A DNA stretch of 64,000 nucleotides, from assembly GCA_018650845.1 (NCBI GenBank), contig JABIFF010000008.1, forward strand, positions 62,001-126,000, in the 5' to 3' direction. The notes below the pieces were generated by a model, which was not told where the DNA came from, did not search any database, and saw nothing but the letters and a program-made list of their open reading frames with translations. The position numbers and the translations under genes are program-made. The DNA is from Chloroflexota bacterium. Lineage in GTDB: Bacteria > Chloroflexota > Dehalococcoidia > Lucifugimonadales > Lucifugimonadaceae. Shown in pieces: positions 25,781 to 35,284 of the stretch; position 1 is the stretch's first letter; each line of letters begins with the position of its first letter.

Positions 25781-26053
25781 CTATTGTTCGAGTGGCAGGA
25801 TGTCGGGTTCGATAGAAAGAACTTCACCGGGGAAGAATTCTCGCCATGACTCGAACTGTTCGACGAAGGTTTTGCCTTCTTCGATGGAACTAAGGCCTTT
25901 TATGGCGCGACCTGGGTCGTAGCCAGTGGTTTTAGCGAGAGCTTCGATGCCACGCTTGGTGTCACGAACGCCACCGACGGAGAACGTGTCGCCCTCGTCA
26001 TTTTCGACGATGAGGTCGATACCTTTTTTCTTTTGCTTCCAGTACAGCCGCAT
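25781..26053 (-). CDS. Small protein of unknown function
   Basis: 90 residues, start ATG 26053 with GAGG 7 nt upstream. The N-terminus (MRLYWKQKKKGIDLIVEND) is basic and then strand-like, and the rest is acidic with FVEQFESWREFFPG. No signal peptide, membrane segment or cysteine. I do not recognise it. The close spacing to the RraA-like gene suggests an operon. Confidence 0.65.
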   Translation of the reverse strand: MRLYWKQKKKGIDLIVENDEGDTFSVGGVRDTKRGIEALAKTTGYDPGRAIKGLSSIEEGKTFVEQFESWREFFPGEVLSIEPDILPLEQ

Positions 26054-26210
26054 TCAAGCACCTCGTTATGAATTCGTTCAGAGTCGTTCGACAGTATTTA
26101 TGCGGACATTCTAAGGCCAAGTACGGTGATCTGGGCGCTGGGAACGAGCGTCGGAGCGTCGAGAATTTATCTGTTCGCTGCTGGTGATGATCGATAGGCA
26201 GCAATAGATT

Positions 26211-26243
26211 TCCCGAGTGCTGCCGAGGGATCCTGTGCTGGGG
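26211..26243. repeat. Dispersed repeat family E, copy 1
   Basis: TCCCGAGTGCTGCCGAGGGA followed by TCCTGTGCTGGGG. Related copies are at 55032-55065 and, reversed, at 61348-61374. Confidence 0.6.
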
Positions 26244-26321
26244 AGCGATGCTGTCATGCAGGGAAGCTGGGTGCGCTGAGGTCTCTCCACTTCGCTTTGC
26301 TTCGGTCGAGAAGTAGGGAAT

Positions 26322-27557
26322 CTAGCGCTTAGTTAGCAGTGGTAGTGCTCGATCGAGAATTGCATGACCTACGTCGAGCTTGTCCATCAGAGGCTGCGGA
26401 TCGGTATTGCCATCGGCATCGACGAACGTGACTTTGTTCGTATCGGTGCCGAATCCGCTTCCCGGTTCGCTCACGTTATTTGCCACAACGAACGCTGCGC
26501 CCTTCGGAGCTGCTTTGGCCTGAGCGTTTGATTCGAGATCGTTTGTTTCGGCTGCGAAGGCAACTTTCACTAGATTCTTACCCTGAGAAAGAGGCATGAA
26601 ATCTTCTACTTTGTCGAGATCGATTGTCATGCTTCCTTCGCCCTGTTTTTTGATCTTGTGATCGGCAACATTGGCAGGTGTGAAGTCTGAAATCGCAGCC
26701 GCCATTATCAGTAGATCGGCGTCTGAGGAAGCAGGAACGATAGCGTCACGCATGGCTTCCACGGTTGAAGTCTTTACAACTTTTACGCCTGCTGGATTCG
26801 GTAGATTGGCAGCTGTGACTAGCGTTACGTTTGCGCCACGGTCCCGGGCGGCTTCGGCAATTGCGTAGCCCATTTTTCCGGTAGAGCGGTTCGAGATATA
26901 TCGCACAGGATCGATTGGTTGCTTCGTTCCTCCGGCGGAGACGATAACGTTTCGACCCGCGTAGTCGCCGTGTTTGCCGATTGCTTGACGAACCAGACCT
27001 ACGAGTTCTGCCGTTTCCACCAGTCGACCTTTGCCAACTAACCCGGAAGCGAGCCGTCCTTCGGATGGACCAGCGATTACGACGCCATCGTTTTGAAGAG
27101 TGGTTACGTTTCGCTGAGTCGATGGACTAGCGAACATATCGGCGTCCATTGCTGGCGCAATGATTACTGGAGCCTCAGTCGCAAGGTAGGTGGCAGTTAT
27201 CGGATCGTCGGTGATGCCGAGAGCCAGCTTGGCGATAGTGTTGGCAGTTGCTGGTGCGATGAGCACGCAATCGGCGCGCAATGCGAGCGCAACGTGGTCA
27301 ATACTCAGTTCAGATTGAGCTTCCCAAAGTCCAGTCGTGACAGGACGGTGGGTGAGTGCTTCGAAGGTCGATTTACCAACAAATTGTGCTGCCGACTTGG
27401 TCATGATGACTTCGACAATTGCACCTAACTGAACCAACTTGCTGGCAACATCGGCAGCTTTATAGGCAGCGATGGAACCGGTTACGCAAAGAACTACAGT
27501 CTTGCCTTCGAGAGGTGGACGTGAAATCGGTTGAATTGGGCTAATCGGAGGAGTCAT
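26322..27557 (-). CDS. coaBC: Bifunctional phosphopantothenoylcysteine decarboxylase/phosphopantothenate-cysteine ligase
   Basis: Two consecutive steps of coenzyme A synthesis. 411 residues. The FMN-dependent CoaC half (about 1-190) has VTGSIAAYKAADVASKL, the His-containing SIDHVALALRADC, and PAMDADMF where many enzymes have PAMN. The CoaB half starts near 205 with VIVSAGGTKQPIDPVRYISNRSTGKMGYAIA and includes the KKQG region. The CoaX pantothenate kinase gene lies immediately upstream on the same strand with a 32-bp gap, so steps 1 to 3 of CoA synthesis are clustered. Confidence 0.95.
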   Translation of the reverse strand: MTPPISPIQPISRPPLEGKTVVLCVTGSIAAYKAADVASKLVQLGAIVEVIMTKSAAQFVGKSTFEALTHRPVTTGLWEAQSELSIDHVALALRADCVLIAPATANTIAKLALGITDDPITATYLATEAPVIIAPAMDADMFASPSTQRNVTTLQNDGVVIAGPSEGRLASGLVGKGRLVETAELVGLVRQAIGKHGDYAGRNVIVSAGGTKQPIDPVRYISNRSTGKMGYAIAEAARDRGANVTLVTAANLPNPAGVKVVKTSTVEAMRDAIVPASSDADLLIMAAAISDFTPANVADHKIKKQGEGSMTIDLDKVEDFMPLSQGKNLVKVAFAAETNDLESNAQAKAAPKGAAFVVANNVSEPGSGFGTDTNKVTFVDADGNTDPQPLMDKLDVGHAILDRALPLLTKR

Positions 27558-27589
27558 GCCAAGTATCCCGTGACCAAGATGGCCAGTGA

Positions 27590-28375
27590 CTAAGCGTTGT
27601 TCATTTCGTGAACCAGTCGTAGACCAATGAGGGTCAATTCAGGGTTCACGTGGTTGAAAGATTCCGTGTGTTCGGCCATAAGGTTTGCCAAACCGCCTGT
27701 CGCAACTACAGTTACATCGTCGGGAGCATCTGGATTGAGTTCCATTTTGAACCGCGCCAGCATGCCTTCGATAAGTTCGGCGAAACCGTAAACAAATCCC
27801 GATTGCATTGAGGCAACCGTGCTTCGGCCGATTACTCTGTCGGGCGCAACAAGTTCGACCCGTCGTAGCTGAGAAGTGTTTCGGAACATTGCATCGGCTG
27901 CGATTTCCATGCCGGGTGAAATAGCTCCACCGATGTAGTCGCCATCGGCGGTAATCGCGTCAAATACTGTGGCCGTGCCGATATCTACGACGACGATTGG
28001 CCCGCCGTAAAGCTGATGAGCTGCGACAGCGTCGACGATTCTGTCGGCACCGACATCTTGCGTTCGGTCGTAGTGAATTCGGATGCCAGTTCGTACGCCG
28101 GGACCGATTACGAGTGGCTCGACTGTTGTTAGCTGGGCGAGCGCATCGACATAGGCTTCGGTTAGTGGTGGAACCACTGAGCAAATAACTACCGCATCGA
28201 AAGAATCGGGCTCTACGCCCTTTGATCGAAGTACGCCTTGGAGTGCCCAAGCGTGTTCATCGACAGTGCGAGTTTCGCGTGTTGCTAGCCGCCAAGTTGC
28301 GGTTAGTTCTTGATCGCTGAATGCACCGATCGTGATGTTCGAGTTGCCGATATCGACAGTAAGTAGGGATGTCAC
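27590..28375 (-). CDS. coaX: Type III pantothenate kinase
   Basis: First step of CoA synthesis, in the ASKHA fold. With GTG 28375 as start the protein is 261 residues, the usual length, and begins directly at the phosphate-binding VDIGNSN (7-13). GGGA lies a few bases upstream. An ATG at 28417 would add 14 residues without family support. Further motifs are GADRIVDAVAAHQLYGG, VVDIGTATVFDAI, GGAISPGM and the late VVATGGLA. Monovalent-cation dependence and insensitivity to CoA feedback are family properties. It forms an operon with coaBC. Confidence 0.94.
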   Translation of the reverse strand: MTSLLTVDIGNSNITIGAFSDQELTATWRLATRETRTVDEHAWALQGVLRSKGVEPDSFDAVVICSVVPPLTEAYVDALAQLTTVEPLVIGPGVRTGIRIHYDRTQDVGADRIVDAVAAHQLYGGPIVVVDIGTATVFDAITADGDYIGGAISPGMEIAADAMFRNTSQLRRVELVAPDRVIGRSTVASMQSGFVYGFAELIEGMLARFKMELNPDAPDDVTVVATGGLANLMAEHTESFNHVNPELTLIGLRLVHEMNNA

Positions 28376-28472
28376 TGTTTCCCAGTATAAGAGCGTTGCA
28401 TCAGAAAACGCGGGCAATTACACGCGAACGGGTGCTTTCGTGCGGGAAATTAGTGACCTGGAGACTGTTCGA

Positions 28473-30035
28473 CTAGCTGAAGTCGTACTGAACAGCGTCT
28501 CGGAAGAAGTGCCCAAGACGTTCGATTACATCGGTTGAGCGCATGCCTGTTTCACCGAGTTCATTGCGGGCTATATCCGCAGCGTAGCCGTGGACGAACA
28601 CAGCCGCCGAAGCCATTTCGAACAATTCATCTGGCTGTTGCGCTACTAATCCGCCAAGAAGCCCTGCCAACACGTCGCCACTACCGCCTTTGGCGAGGCC
28701 AGAGTTCACCCATGGTGAGACGTTGAGGCGACCATCGGGCGATGCGATGAGAGTGGCAGCACCCTTCAGCACGATAATTTTGTTGAATTTTTGAGCGGCT
28801 TCGAGGGCGGTAGATTGTCGGTTGCTCTGGACCTGCTCAGTGGGAATGTCGAGTAAGCGACTCATCTCACCGGGGTGAGGAGTCAATATTGCTGGGTTTT
28901 CGAATCGTTCCCACCATTTGTACGTTTTAGCAAGGATGTTCAGGGCGTCTGCATCGAGGACAATCGGTTGGTTGGATTGGATTTGCGACAGCACGATGGA
29001 CACGAATTCAGTTGCGGATGAATTGCTTCCCAAGCCGGGACCGATTACCAGCGAAGTGCTTCGCTCCGCGAGATCGATAACCGTTCTTGCGGCATCGGTT
29101 GGAACTAAATCGCCTGTTTCGGTGGAAGCGAGCGGACGATACATCGCTTCAGGAATATTTCCAGCGATTCGGTTGTAAGCAGGTTGCGGGGTGGCGACGA
29201 AAGTGAGTCCAACCCCTGAGCGAGTCGCGGCGTCTGTCGCCATGGTTACTGCGCCGAGATAATCCTTAGAGCCACCAACTATGAGCGTCGAACCGAACGT
29301 TCCCTTATGTCCGTCTACCGGGCGTTCCGGGAGAAGGTGGGCGGCGTGTTCGGCAGTGATGAGTTGTGAGTGAACTGGAGAGTCGAGACCTTCTGGGATG
29401 CCGATATCCAGTACGGAGGATTCCCCAATGACAGACGGGTCCCCGGCGAGCGCGGGGCCGATCTTTGGATAGCCAAGCATCAGGGTTATGTCGGCGGGTA
29501 GGCCTGCAACGTCGAACTCACATGTATCGGAATTTAGTCCGGTTGGCATATCAAGTGCCACAACAGGAACTGCCGATTCGAGCACTGCAAATAGCAATGA
29601 TGAGAGCGGTTCGGCGATTGGGCGAGATGCGCCGGTGCCGAGTACTGCATCGACCACTAGATCGGTTGTTGTCAGACGTTGTGTGAGTGAATCAAGGCCT
29701 GACTCACCTAAGCCGTCTTCGACCACTACACCAGCTTCCAAGGCGAGTTCACGCTTAAGGTCTGGGCTTTTGCGAGGGGAGCAAAGAACAGCTGTTACGT
29801 TCGCTCCCCACTTTGAAAGATGCCGACCTGCTACAAATCCGTCAGCTCCGTTGTTTCCGGGGCCTATGAGAAAAAGAATCCGCTTGCCGAACAGTTCCTG
29901 GTGGGTACCGAGATCGTCTCGAACGGCTTCCGCAACTGCTAGCCCGGCGTTTTCCATCAGCGCGTCGAGCGATACTCCAGCTTCGACACTGGACTGTTCT
30001 ATCGCTCGCATTTGGGCAGCAGTTACGAGTTTCAT
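28473..30035 (-). CDS. nnr: Bifunctional NAD(P)HX epimerase/dehydratase
   Basis: Repairs hydrated NADH/NADPH. 520 residues. The N-terminal YjeF epimerase half (about 1-215) has AAQMRAIEQ, GPGNNGADGFVAGRHL, the VDAVLGTGASRP segment and DMPTGLNSDT. The C-terminal ribokinase-like dehydratase half (about 225-515) has HKGTFGSTLIVGGSKDYLGA, GPGLGSN, LTPHPGEMSRLL, VLKGAATLI and GLAKGGSGDVLAGLLGGL. The start ATG overlaps the acpS stop by 4 nt. This pairing with acpS is common in bacteria. Confidence 0.95.
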   Translation of the reverse strand: MKLVTAAQMRAIEQSSVEAGVSLDALMENAGLAVAEAVRDDLGTHQELFGKRILFLIGPGNNGADGFVAGRHLSKWGANVTAVLCSPRKSPDLKRELALEAGVVVEDGLGESGLDSLTQRLTTTDLVVDAVLGTGASRPIAEPLSSLLFAVLESAVPVVALDMPTGLNSDTCEFDVAGLPADITLMLGYPKIGPALAGDPSVIGESSVLDIGIPEGLDSPVHSQLITAEHAAHLLPERPVDGHKGTFGSTLIVGGSKDYLGAVTMATDAATRSGVGLTFVATPQPAYNRIAGNIPEAMYRPLASTETGDLVPTDAARTVIDLAERSTSLVIGPGLGSNSSATEFVSIVLSQIQSNQPIVLDADALNILAKTYKWWERFENPAILTPHPGEMSRLLDIPTEQVQSNRQSTALEAAQKFNKIIVLKGAATLIASPDGRLNVSPWVNSGLAKGGSGDVLAGLLGGLVAQQPDELFEMASAAVFVHGYAADIARNELGETGMRSTDVIERLGHFFRDAVQYDFS

Positions 30036-30415
30036 GGCTTCCAGGCGTCGTCTCTAGCTTCACCAACTGCCGAGGCCGTGGCGAGTTCACGAGAATGGGA
30101 GAGGCTTAGGGCGATTCGGGTAATGCCCATTTTGTCAGCACGAGCTTTTGCTGGACCGTGAAGAATAATTTCAGGCGGACCGCCTCGTTTACGAGTTACT
30201 TCGATTGATTTCCATGGAACGCCACGAACGCCAGTACCGAGTAGCTTCATCACAGCTTCTTTGGCGGCGAATCGGCTCGCCAGCTGGTGAGCGCGACCAC
30301 GGGCGTATCGTTGTTCGCCTTCTGTGAACACCTTTGCGAGGAAGCGTTCAGGGTAGCGCTCAAGTACTCCAGCAACCCGTGGAATCTCGATCAGATCGAT
30401 TCCTGTGTAGATCAT
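30032..30415 (-). CDS. acpS: Holo-[acyl-carrier-protein] synthase
   Basis: Transfers 4'-phosphopantetheine from CoA to ACP. I choose ATG 30415 (127 residues) because GGAGG lies 10 nt before it and the protein then opens with the family-typical MIYTGIDLIEIPRV. The magnesium ligands are the Asp of GIDLIEI (D6) and the Glu of FAAKEAVMK; LGTG and SLSHSRELATA complete the signature. It directly overlaps the NAD(P)HX repair gene, whose cofactor-repair role and CoA-linked neighbours make this a cofactor-maintenance cluster. Confidence 0.94.
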   Translation of the reverse strand: MIYTGIDLIEIPRVAGVLERYPERFLAKVFTEGEQRYARGRAHQLASRFAAKEAVMKLLGTGVRGVPWKSIEVTRKRGGPPEIILHGPAKARADKMGITRIALSLSHSRELATASAVGEARDDAWKP

Positions 30416-30562
30416 ATGAGTTGTGCCTCCGAGGCGATCCAAATAGTGGGGTTCAAATGATGGTCGAAATGATACTTGTTTGGGGATTTGTCGGTTACGA
30501 TTTTAAGCACGCGATTACGAAATTCGACACAGCTTCGTTTTAGTTGAGATGGGGACCAATCA

Positions 30563-31450
30563 GTGACAGCACGAATTATTGACGGCAAAGAAGTAGCGTC
30601 AAAGGTCCACGAAGAGGTAGCTGCGGGCGTAGCCGAGTACAAATCCAAGTACGCCAAAGTCCCGGGACTTACGGTTGTCCTTGTCGGTGACGATCCAGCG
30701 TCGCATTCCTATGTAAAAGGAAAAGAACGTGCGTGCGAGAAGGTTGGTATTGCAACCGAGACTATTCGCCGTGACGCATCGACCACTCAAGAAGAACTAC
30801 TTGAGATCGTTGAAGGCCTAAACAACGATCCTGCAGTAAGTGGGATTCTCGTTCAGCTTCCACTGCCAAAGCATCTCGACGAAGATGCTGTGATCCACGC
30901 CATCGACCCTATGAAGGATGTCGACGGTCTTCACCCCGAGAACGCCGGGTTACTCATGCTGGGGCAGCCTCGATTCGCTCCTGCTACTCCGCTCGGTGTT
31001 CAACGCATGCTCGTTGAACAGAACGTCGATATGAACGGTGCGCAGGTGGTTATCGTTGGTCGCAGCAAGCTCGTAGGCATGCCACTGACGGCATTGCTGC
31101 TACAAAAAGGTGTCGGTGCGAACTCGACTGTTACCGTTTGCCACACGGGTACGAAAGATATGGCTGCTGAGACGCGTCGTGCAGACGTTTTGATAGCTGC
31201 AGCAGGTTTCCCCGGGGCAGTTACGCCCGACATGGTGAAGCCCGGTGCGGTGGTTATCGATGTTGGAGTTTCACGAGTGGAAGATTCGACTCGCAAACGT
31301 GGATATCGACTAACCGGCGATGTGGAATTTGAAGGGGCTAAAGAAGTGGCTTCAGCGATTACCCCAGTTCCTGGCGGAGTGGGGCCTATGACTATCTCAA
31401 TGCTGTTGGTTAACGTACTGCAAGCGGCCAATTTGGCAGCTTCAAACTGA
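30563..31450 (+). CDS. folD: Methylenetetrahydrofolate dehydrogenase/methenyltetrahydrofolate cyclohydrolase
   Basis: One-carbon metabolism. 295 residues. Catalytic Lys lies in SYVKGKERACEKVGI, followed by VQLPLPKHLDEDAVIHAIDPMKDVDGLH, the Rossmann segment VVIVGRSKLVGMPLTALLL, VVIDVGVS and PVPGGVGPMTISMLL. GTG start at 30563 with GGGGA about 8 nt upstream. It is divergent from acpS, with 147 bp between the two starts. Confidence 0.96.
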   Translation: MTARIIDGKEVASKVHEEVAAGVAEYKSKYAKVPGLTVVLVGDDPASHSYVKGKERACEKVGIATETIRRDASTTQEELLEIVEGLNNDPAVSGILVQLPLPKHLDEDAVIHAIDPMKDVDGLHPENAGLLMLGQPRFAPATPLGVQRMLVEQNVDMNGAQVVIVGRSKLVGMPLTALLLQKGVGANSTVTVCHTGTKDMAAETRRADVLIAAAGFPGAVTPDMVKPGAVVIDVGVSRVEDSTRKRGYRLTGDVEFEGAKEVASAITPVPGGVGPMTISMLLVNVLQAANLAASN

Positions 31451-31569
31451 GATCACATTAGAGAATCTAATAATTTCCGGTAGAATGATCGTTTCGTCGC
31501 AGACGCCAACGTAGCGATCAGGGTAGTTTGTTTGGCGTCGATAGTTTGTTCGTGTGCATCAGATAATTT

Positions 31570-32628
31570 ATGGCCAGTTCCACAAAATCCAGCTCAAAGA
31601 CCTCGTCAAAATCAGCGAAGTCGTCTAAGAACGGCAAAAGCGGTGCGGCGGGTCAGGATGACAGTGGTGTTGGTGCCAAGACGGACTACCTCGAACTCTT
31701 CCGGCAGATGTACCTCATTCGCCAGTTCGAGATTGCATGTGGCGAGAACTATTCAAAGGGTCTGATTCGCGGATTCCTTCACCTCTACATCGGTCAAGAA
31801 GCGACTGGTGTCGGAGCGATTTCTACTCTTCGTGATGATGACTACATCGTTAGCGCATACCGCGATCACGGTCACGCACTCGCCCGCGGGCTCGATGTAA
31901 ACCGATCGATGGCCGAGCTATTTGGTCGTGCCACAGGCACATCGAAGGGCAAGGGCGGATCGATGCACTTGTTCGACGCCGCTAAAGGCTTCATGGGTGG
32001 GCACGCTATCGTCGCAGGTCAGCTACCGCTTGCTGCAGGGCTAGCTCTTGCGCAGCAGTACGAAAAGACCGACGCACTGACTATCTGCTTCTTCGGTGAT
32101 GGTTCAACGAACCAGGGCGTTTACCACGAGACGATGAACCTAGCTGCTGTTTGGAAGCTGCCGGTTCTGTTCTTCCTCGAAAACAATATGTACGGCATGG
32201 GCTCGTCGATCGAACGTGTTCGCGCTGGCGGAATTGATTTCTACCCGGGCATGGCAACTTACGGCATCCCTGCCGCTGAAGTTGATGGCATGGACGTTCT
32301 CGCAGTGAAAGAAGCCACCGAGCTTGCTGTTGAACGAATTCGTAACGGTGAGGGGCCTCAATTTATCGAGGCAAAAACTTTCCGTTTCGTTGGTCACTCG
32401 CTTGCTGATGGTCAGAAGTACCGTGGGCAGGAAGAGGTCAAGGAGTGGGAAGAGCGTGACCCTGTCATTACATTCCCGGCTCAATTGATCGAACGAGGTC
32501 TTGCCACTGCCGATCAAGTCAACGAGATTAAAGCTACTGTCGATGAACAGGTAGCCAAATCTGTTGAATTCGCCGAGCAGAGTCCTGAACCTGAGCTATC
32601 TGAAATTCACAACGACGTACTCGCCTAA
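31570..32628 (+). CDS. pdhA: Pyruvate dehydrogenase E1 component, alpha subunit
   Basis: Thiamine-diphosphate-dependent decarboxylation of pyruvate in the PDH complex. 352 residues. The first 35 residues are Ser/Lys-rich and probably disordered. The core has RQFEIACGENYSKGLIRGFLHLYIGQEA, RDHGHALARG, KGKGGSMHLF, and the TPP motif GDGSTNQG followed later by LENNMYGMG. Branched-chain 2-oxoacid or acetoin dehydrogenase E1 is possible, but the heteromeric E1alpha/E1beta/E2 cluster suits PDH. The E1beta gene follows 5 bp downstream. Confidence 0.92.
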   Translation: MASSTKSSSKTSSKSAKSSKNGKSGAAGQDDSGVGAKTDYLELFRQMYLIRQFEIACGENYSKGLIRGFLHLYIGQEATGVGAISTLRDDDYIVSAYRDHGHALARGLDVNRSMAELFGRATGTSKGKGGSMHLFDAAKGFMGGHAIVAGQLPLAAGLALAQQYEKTDALTICFFGDGSTNQGVYHETMNLAAVWKLPVLFFLENNMYGMGSSIERVRAGGIDFYPGMATYGIPAAEVDGMDVLAVKEATELAVERIRNGEGPQFIEAKTFRFVGHSLADGQKYRGQEEVKEWEERDPVITFPAQLIERGLATADQVNEIKATVDEQVAKSVEFAEQSPEPELSEIHNDVLA

Positions 32629-32633
32629 TTTAT

Positions 32634-33611
32634 ATGACTGAAATCGTTCTAAGAGAAGCACTAAAACGGGGACTCGAGGAAGCACTCGAAAACGACCCCA
32701 AAGTATTCATGATGGGTGAAGACATCGGTGAATACGGTGGCGCCTATGCCGTGACCGATGGCTTCTTAAAGAAATTCGGGCCAGATCGAATCAAAGACAC
32801 ACCTATTTCAGAACAGGCGTTTCTTGGTGCCGGAATTGGTGCCGCTGCGGCTGGACTTCGACCAATCGTCGAATTCATGTCGATATCTTTCACGCTCGTT
32901 GCCTTCGACCAGATCGTCAACATGGCTGCCAACTTGCGATACATGTCGGGTGGCCAAATCAGCGTTCCGATGGTCATTCGAGCGCCTACTGGTGCCGGTG
33001 TTCAGCTCGGAGCAACTCACTCACAGAGTTTCGAGACTTGGCTCGCTGAAGTGCCGGGAATGAAGGTCGTATGTCCTTCCAATCCTTATGACGCACTTGG
33101 CTTGATGCGCTCGGCTATCAAGGACAACAACCCTGTGCTGGTCGCTGAACCAGCTTTGCTTTACGGAGCCAAGGGTGAAGTTCCTGACGAGTACTACGAA
33201 ATCGAAATCGGTAAAGCTGATGTAACCCGAGAGGGAAGCGATATCACTTTGGTTTCCTACGGTTACGGAATGCGACCTACAAACGATGCAGCCGACGTTT
33301 TGGCAGCTCGTGGTGTTTCCGCTGAAGTGATCGACCTTCGTTCGCTTAGCCCGGTCGACATGGAAGCAATCGTCAATTCTGTCAAGAAGACCAACCGTGT
33401 GGTTGTTGTCGATAACGCTCGCCGCAAGGGTGGAGTTATGGCCGAGATCGCTGCTGATTTGCAGGAACAGGCGAGTGAATGGCTCGATGGTCCTGTGAAA
33501 CGAGTTGGATCAGTCGACGTTCCATGGCCATACAACCGTGGTCTCGAACGAGAAGTTCTTGTCGATAAAGACAACGTTCTCACAGCCGTCACCGAAGGCT
33601 ACGGGCTTTAG
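32634..33611 (+). CDS. pdhB: Pyruvate dehydrogenase E1 component, beta subunit
   Basis: 325 residues. Typical segments include MGEDIGEYGGAYAVTDGFLKKFG near the N-terminus, DTPISEQAFLGAGIGAAAAGLRPI, the potassium/TPP-contacting region PTGAGVQLGATHSQSFE, and the C-terminal transketolase domain with RSLSPVD and VPWPYNRGLE. It associates with the E1alpha subunit encoded immediately upstream. Operon position and near-zero spacing support co-translation. Confidence 0.94.
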   Translation: MTEIVLREALKRGLEEALENDPKVFMMGEDIGEYGGAYAVTDGFLKKFGPDRIKDTPISEQAFLGAGIGAAAAGLRPIVEFMSISFTLVAFDQIVNMAANLRYMSGGQISVPMVIRAPTGAGVQLGATHSQSFETWLAEVPGMKVVCPSNPYDALGLMRSAIKDNNPVLVAEPALLYGAKGEVPDEYYEIEIGKADVTREGSDITLVSYGYGMRPTNDAADVLAARGVSAEVIDLRSLSPVDMEAIVNSVKKTNRVVVVDNARRKGGVMAEIAADLQEQASEWLDGPVKRVGSVDVPWPYNRGLEREVLVDKDNVLTAVTEGYGL

Positions 33612-33935
33612 CCTGTCGGGCGCTGTATTCCGTGTTCTCACTCACTAATTCTTGTGAGTGAATCTGAACAATTCCCAGCGACGCTGTAACATCTGTTCAG
33701 CTAGAGTGACGTTTGCCCAACTTGGCAGTACGACTGGACCAGTTCCTGAAGTTTGGATTCTGGACGCGAGGAGGATCGATTCAATGAATGTACTTGAACT
33801 CAATCTCCACCCAATCGCGCCCATCTCTGAAGTCAGTGCAGGTCAGTCGCTCGTGTCCCTAATCTAGGTATTAGTTTTGATACGTGCGGTAGATTTTCCC
33901 GAAAGCTTCCTGAGAAGTTATAGAGAACCCCCACG
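33612..33935 (+). other. Gap between pdhB and rsgA: hairpin and a 27-codon frame
   Basis: TCACTCAC (33638-33645) and GTGAGTGA (33654-33661) form a perfect 8-bp hairpin after pdhB, without a T-run, possibly attenuating read-through. Further on, ATG 33784 with GAGGAGG nearby opens a 27-codon frame ending at 33867 (NVLELNLHPIAPISE). It could be a leader peptide for rsgA, but a frame this short needs independent support. Nothing else is seen. Confidence 0.4.
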
Positions 33936-35126
33936 TTGAACACGTCACCACATAACGACAATCTAGACCAACCAATTATCGATACGACTCCAACTTCTGG
34001 CTCTGCCGCTGAGCTTGCCAATCTTGTGCAGTACGGACTTACTGATTCTGTAGCTGCTCGATTCGCTTCCATTACATCCAAAGATTCTGAATTTGTCCCC
34101 GGGCGAGTCGCTCGGGTTGATGGCATCTCGACTTTCGTTCATGCGAGCTCTACCGATTTTCGAGCTGTGAGCACGTTCGCTCGTATAGCCCATGACGATG
34201 AATTCGAGATCGAACCTGCGCAACCGACTGTTGGCGATTGGGTGCTGGTTCGTCCCGGTAAGAATCAAGACCCAGACGAAATCGAACTCGTTCTACCACG
34301 CTCTTCACTACTCGCCCGTAAACGGGTTCAAAGGGGTAAAGAAGAGGGTGATGAACAGGTTCTGGCCGCAAACATCACTACTGCATTTATCGTTCAGGCT
34401 GCGACCTATTTCAATTCGAACCGGTTGGAGCGTGAGATAGCACTCGTGTGGGGCAGCGGTGCTACTCCGGTAGTCGTTCTTTCTAAAACTGACCTGCTCG
34501 AAGACGATGATCCATCTGAGGTAATCGAACAAGCTCGATTGTCGGCTCCCGGCGTTGAAGTGTTCGCTGTAAGCGGAATTACCGGAGCCGGAACGGATCC
34601 ACTTCGGGCTTACACAGTAGCTGGTTCAACTGTCGTGCTGATCGGTGCTTCAGGAGTTGGTAAGTCGACTCTGCTGAATCATTTGATGGGGCATGAGGCG
34701 ATGGAGACCGGCGAGATTCGTGAATCGGATACACGGGGTCGACATACGACCGTGACTCGCCAGTTGCTGCCGCTTCCAAATGGTGGCGTCTTGATCGACA
34801 CCCCCGGAATTCGTTCAATCGCTCTCGTATCGGGAAGTGAAGAAGCACTTGCAAAGACGTTCTCTGAAGTCGAGCAATTTCTTGGTCAATGTCGATTCAA
34901 TGACTGCGGTCATACTGGTGAACCGGGATGTGCGATAGGCGCTGCAATCAAATCAGGCGAACTGTCGGCCGATCGTTTCGAATCGTACAAACGCATGGGA
35001 CGTGAGCTTGAATACGAAGAAACAAAGCACAACCCTGCAGTGAAAACCGAGCATCAGCGACGCATGAGAGTGATCGCTAAGAATAATCGCCAGAAAAACC
35101 GTGCTAAAAAAAGCAGGAATAAGTAA
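33936..35126 (+). CDS. rsgA: Ribosome small subunit-dependent GTPase A
   Basis: A circularly permuted GTPase that assists 30S maturation. 396 residues. An OB-fold lies at about 45-120. The G motifs come in permuted order: G4-like LSKTDL (Ser in place of the usual Asn), then G1 GASGVGKST, G2/G3 region SDTRGRHTT and DTPGIRS. A zinc-binding CRFNDCGHTGEPGC follows, and the C-terminus is very basic (NNRQKNRAKKSRNK), fitting rRNA contact. TTG start at 33936. It sits between E1beta and E2 of pyruvate dehydrogenase, an unrelated insertion. Confidence 0.93.
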   Translation: MNTSPHNDNLDQPIIDTTPTSGSAAELANLVQYGLTDSVAARFASITSKDSEFVPGRVARVDGISTFVHASSTDFRAVSTFARIAHDDEFEIEPAQPTVGDWVLVRPGKNQDPDEIELVLPRSSLLARKRVQRGKEEGDEQVLAANITTAFIVQAATYFNSNRLEREIALVWGSGATPVVVLSKTDLLEDDDPSEVIEQARLSAPGVEVFAVSGITGAGTDPLRAYTVAGSTVVLIGASGVGKSTLLNHLMGHEAMETGEIRESDTRGRHTTVTRQLLPLPNGGVLIDTPGIRSIALVSGSEEALAKTFSEVEQFLGQCRFNDCGHTGEPGCAIGAAIKSGELSADRFESYKRMGRELEYEETKHNPAVKTEHQRRMRVIAKNNRQKNRAKKSRNK

Positions 35127-35284
35127 CTTTATATCGTCGTTAGACGGCTTCTATTGAGCGGCATTTCTGCTCACCTATGGTGGATTCTTGTGTACCCTCT
35201 ATCGACGGGTCTTTTGAGACCCGCAAGGCGAGTGCGCCAAACCTACGATTTTTGCGACCTAATCGTTCCCGCAGGAGTGCCGAT

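Noticed and set aside
29488-30057. 189-codon plus-strand frame.
   Set aside because: Antisense to the NAD(P)HX repair gene; Ser/Arg-rich shadow.
31457-31471. ATTAGA-GAA-TCTAAT inverted repeat after folD, considered as terminator or operator.
   Set aside because: AT-rich 6-bp stem with no T-run of note; too weak to call.
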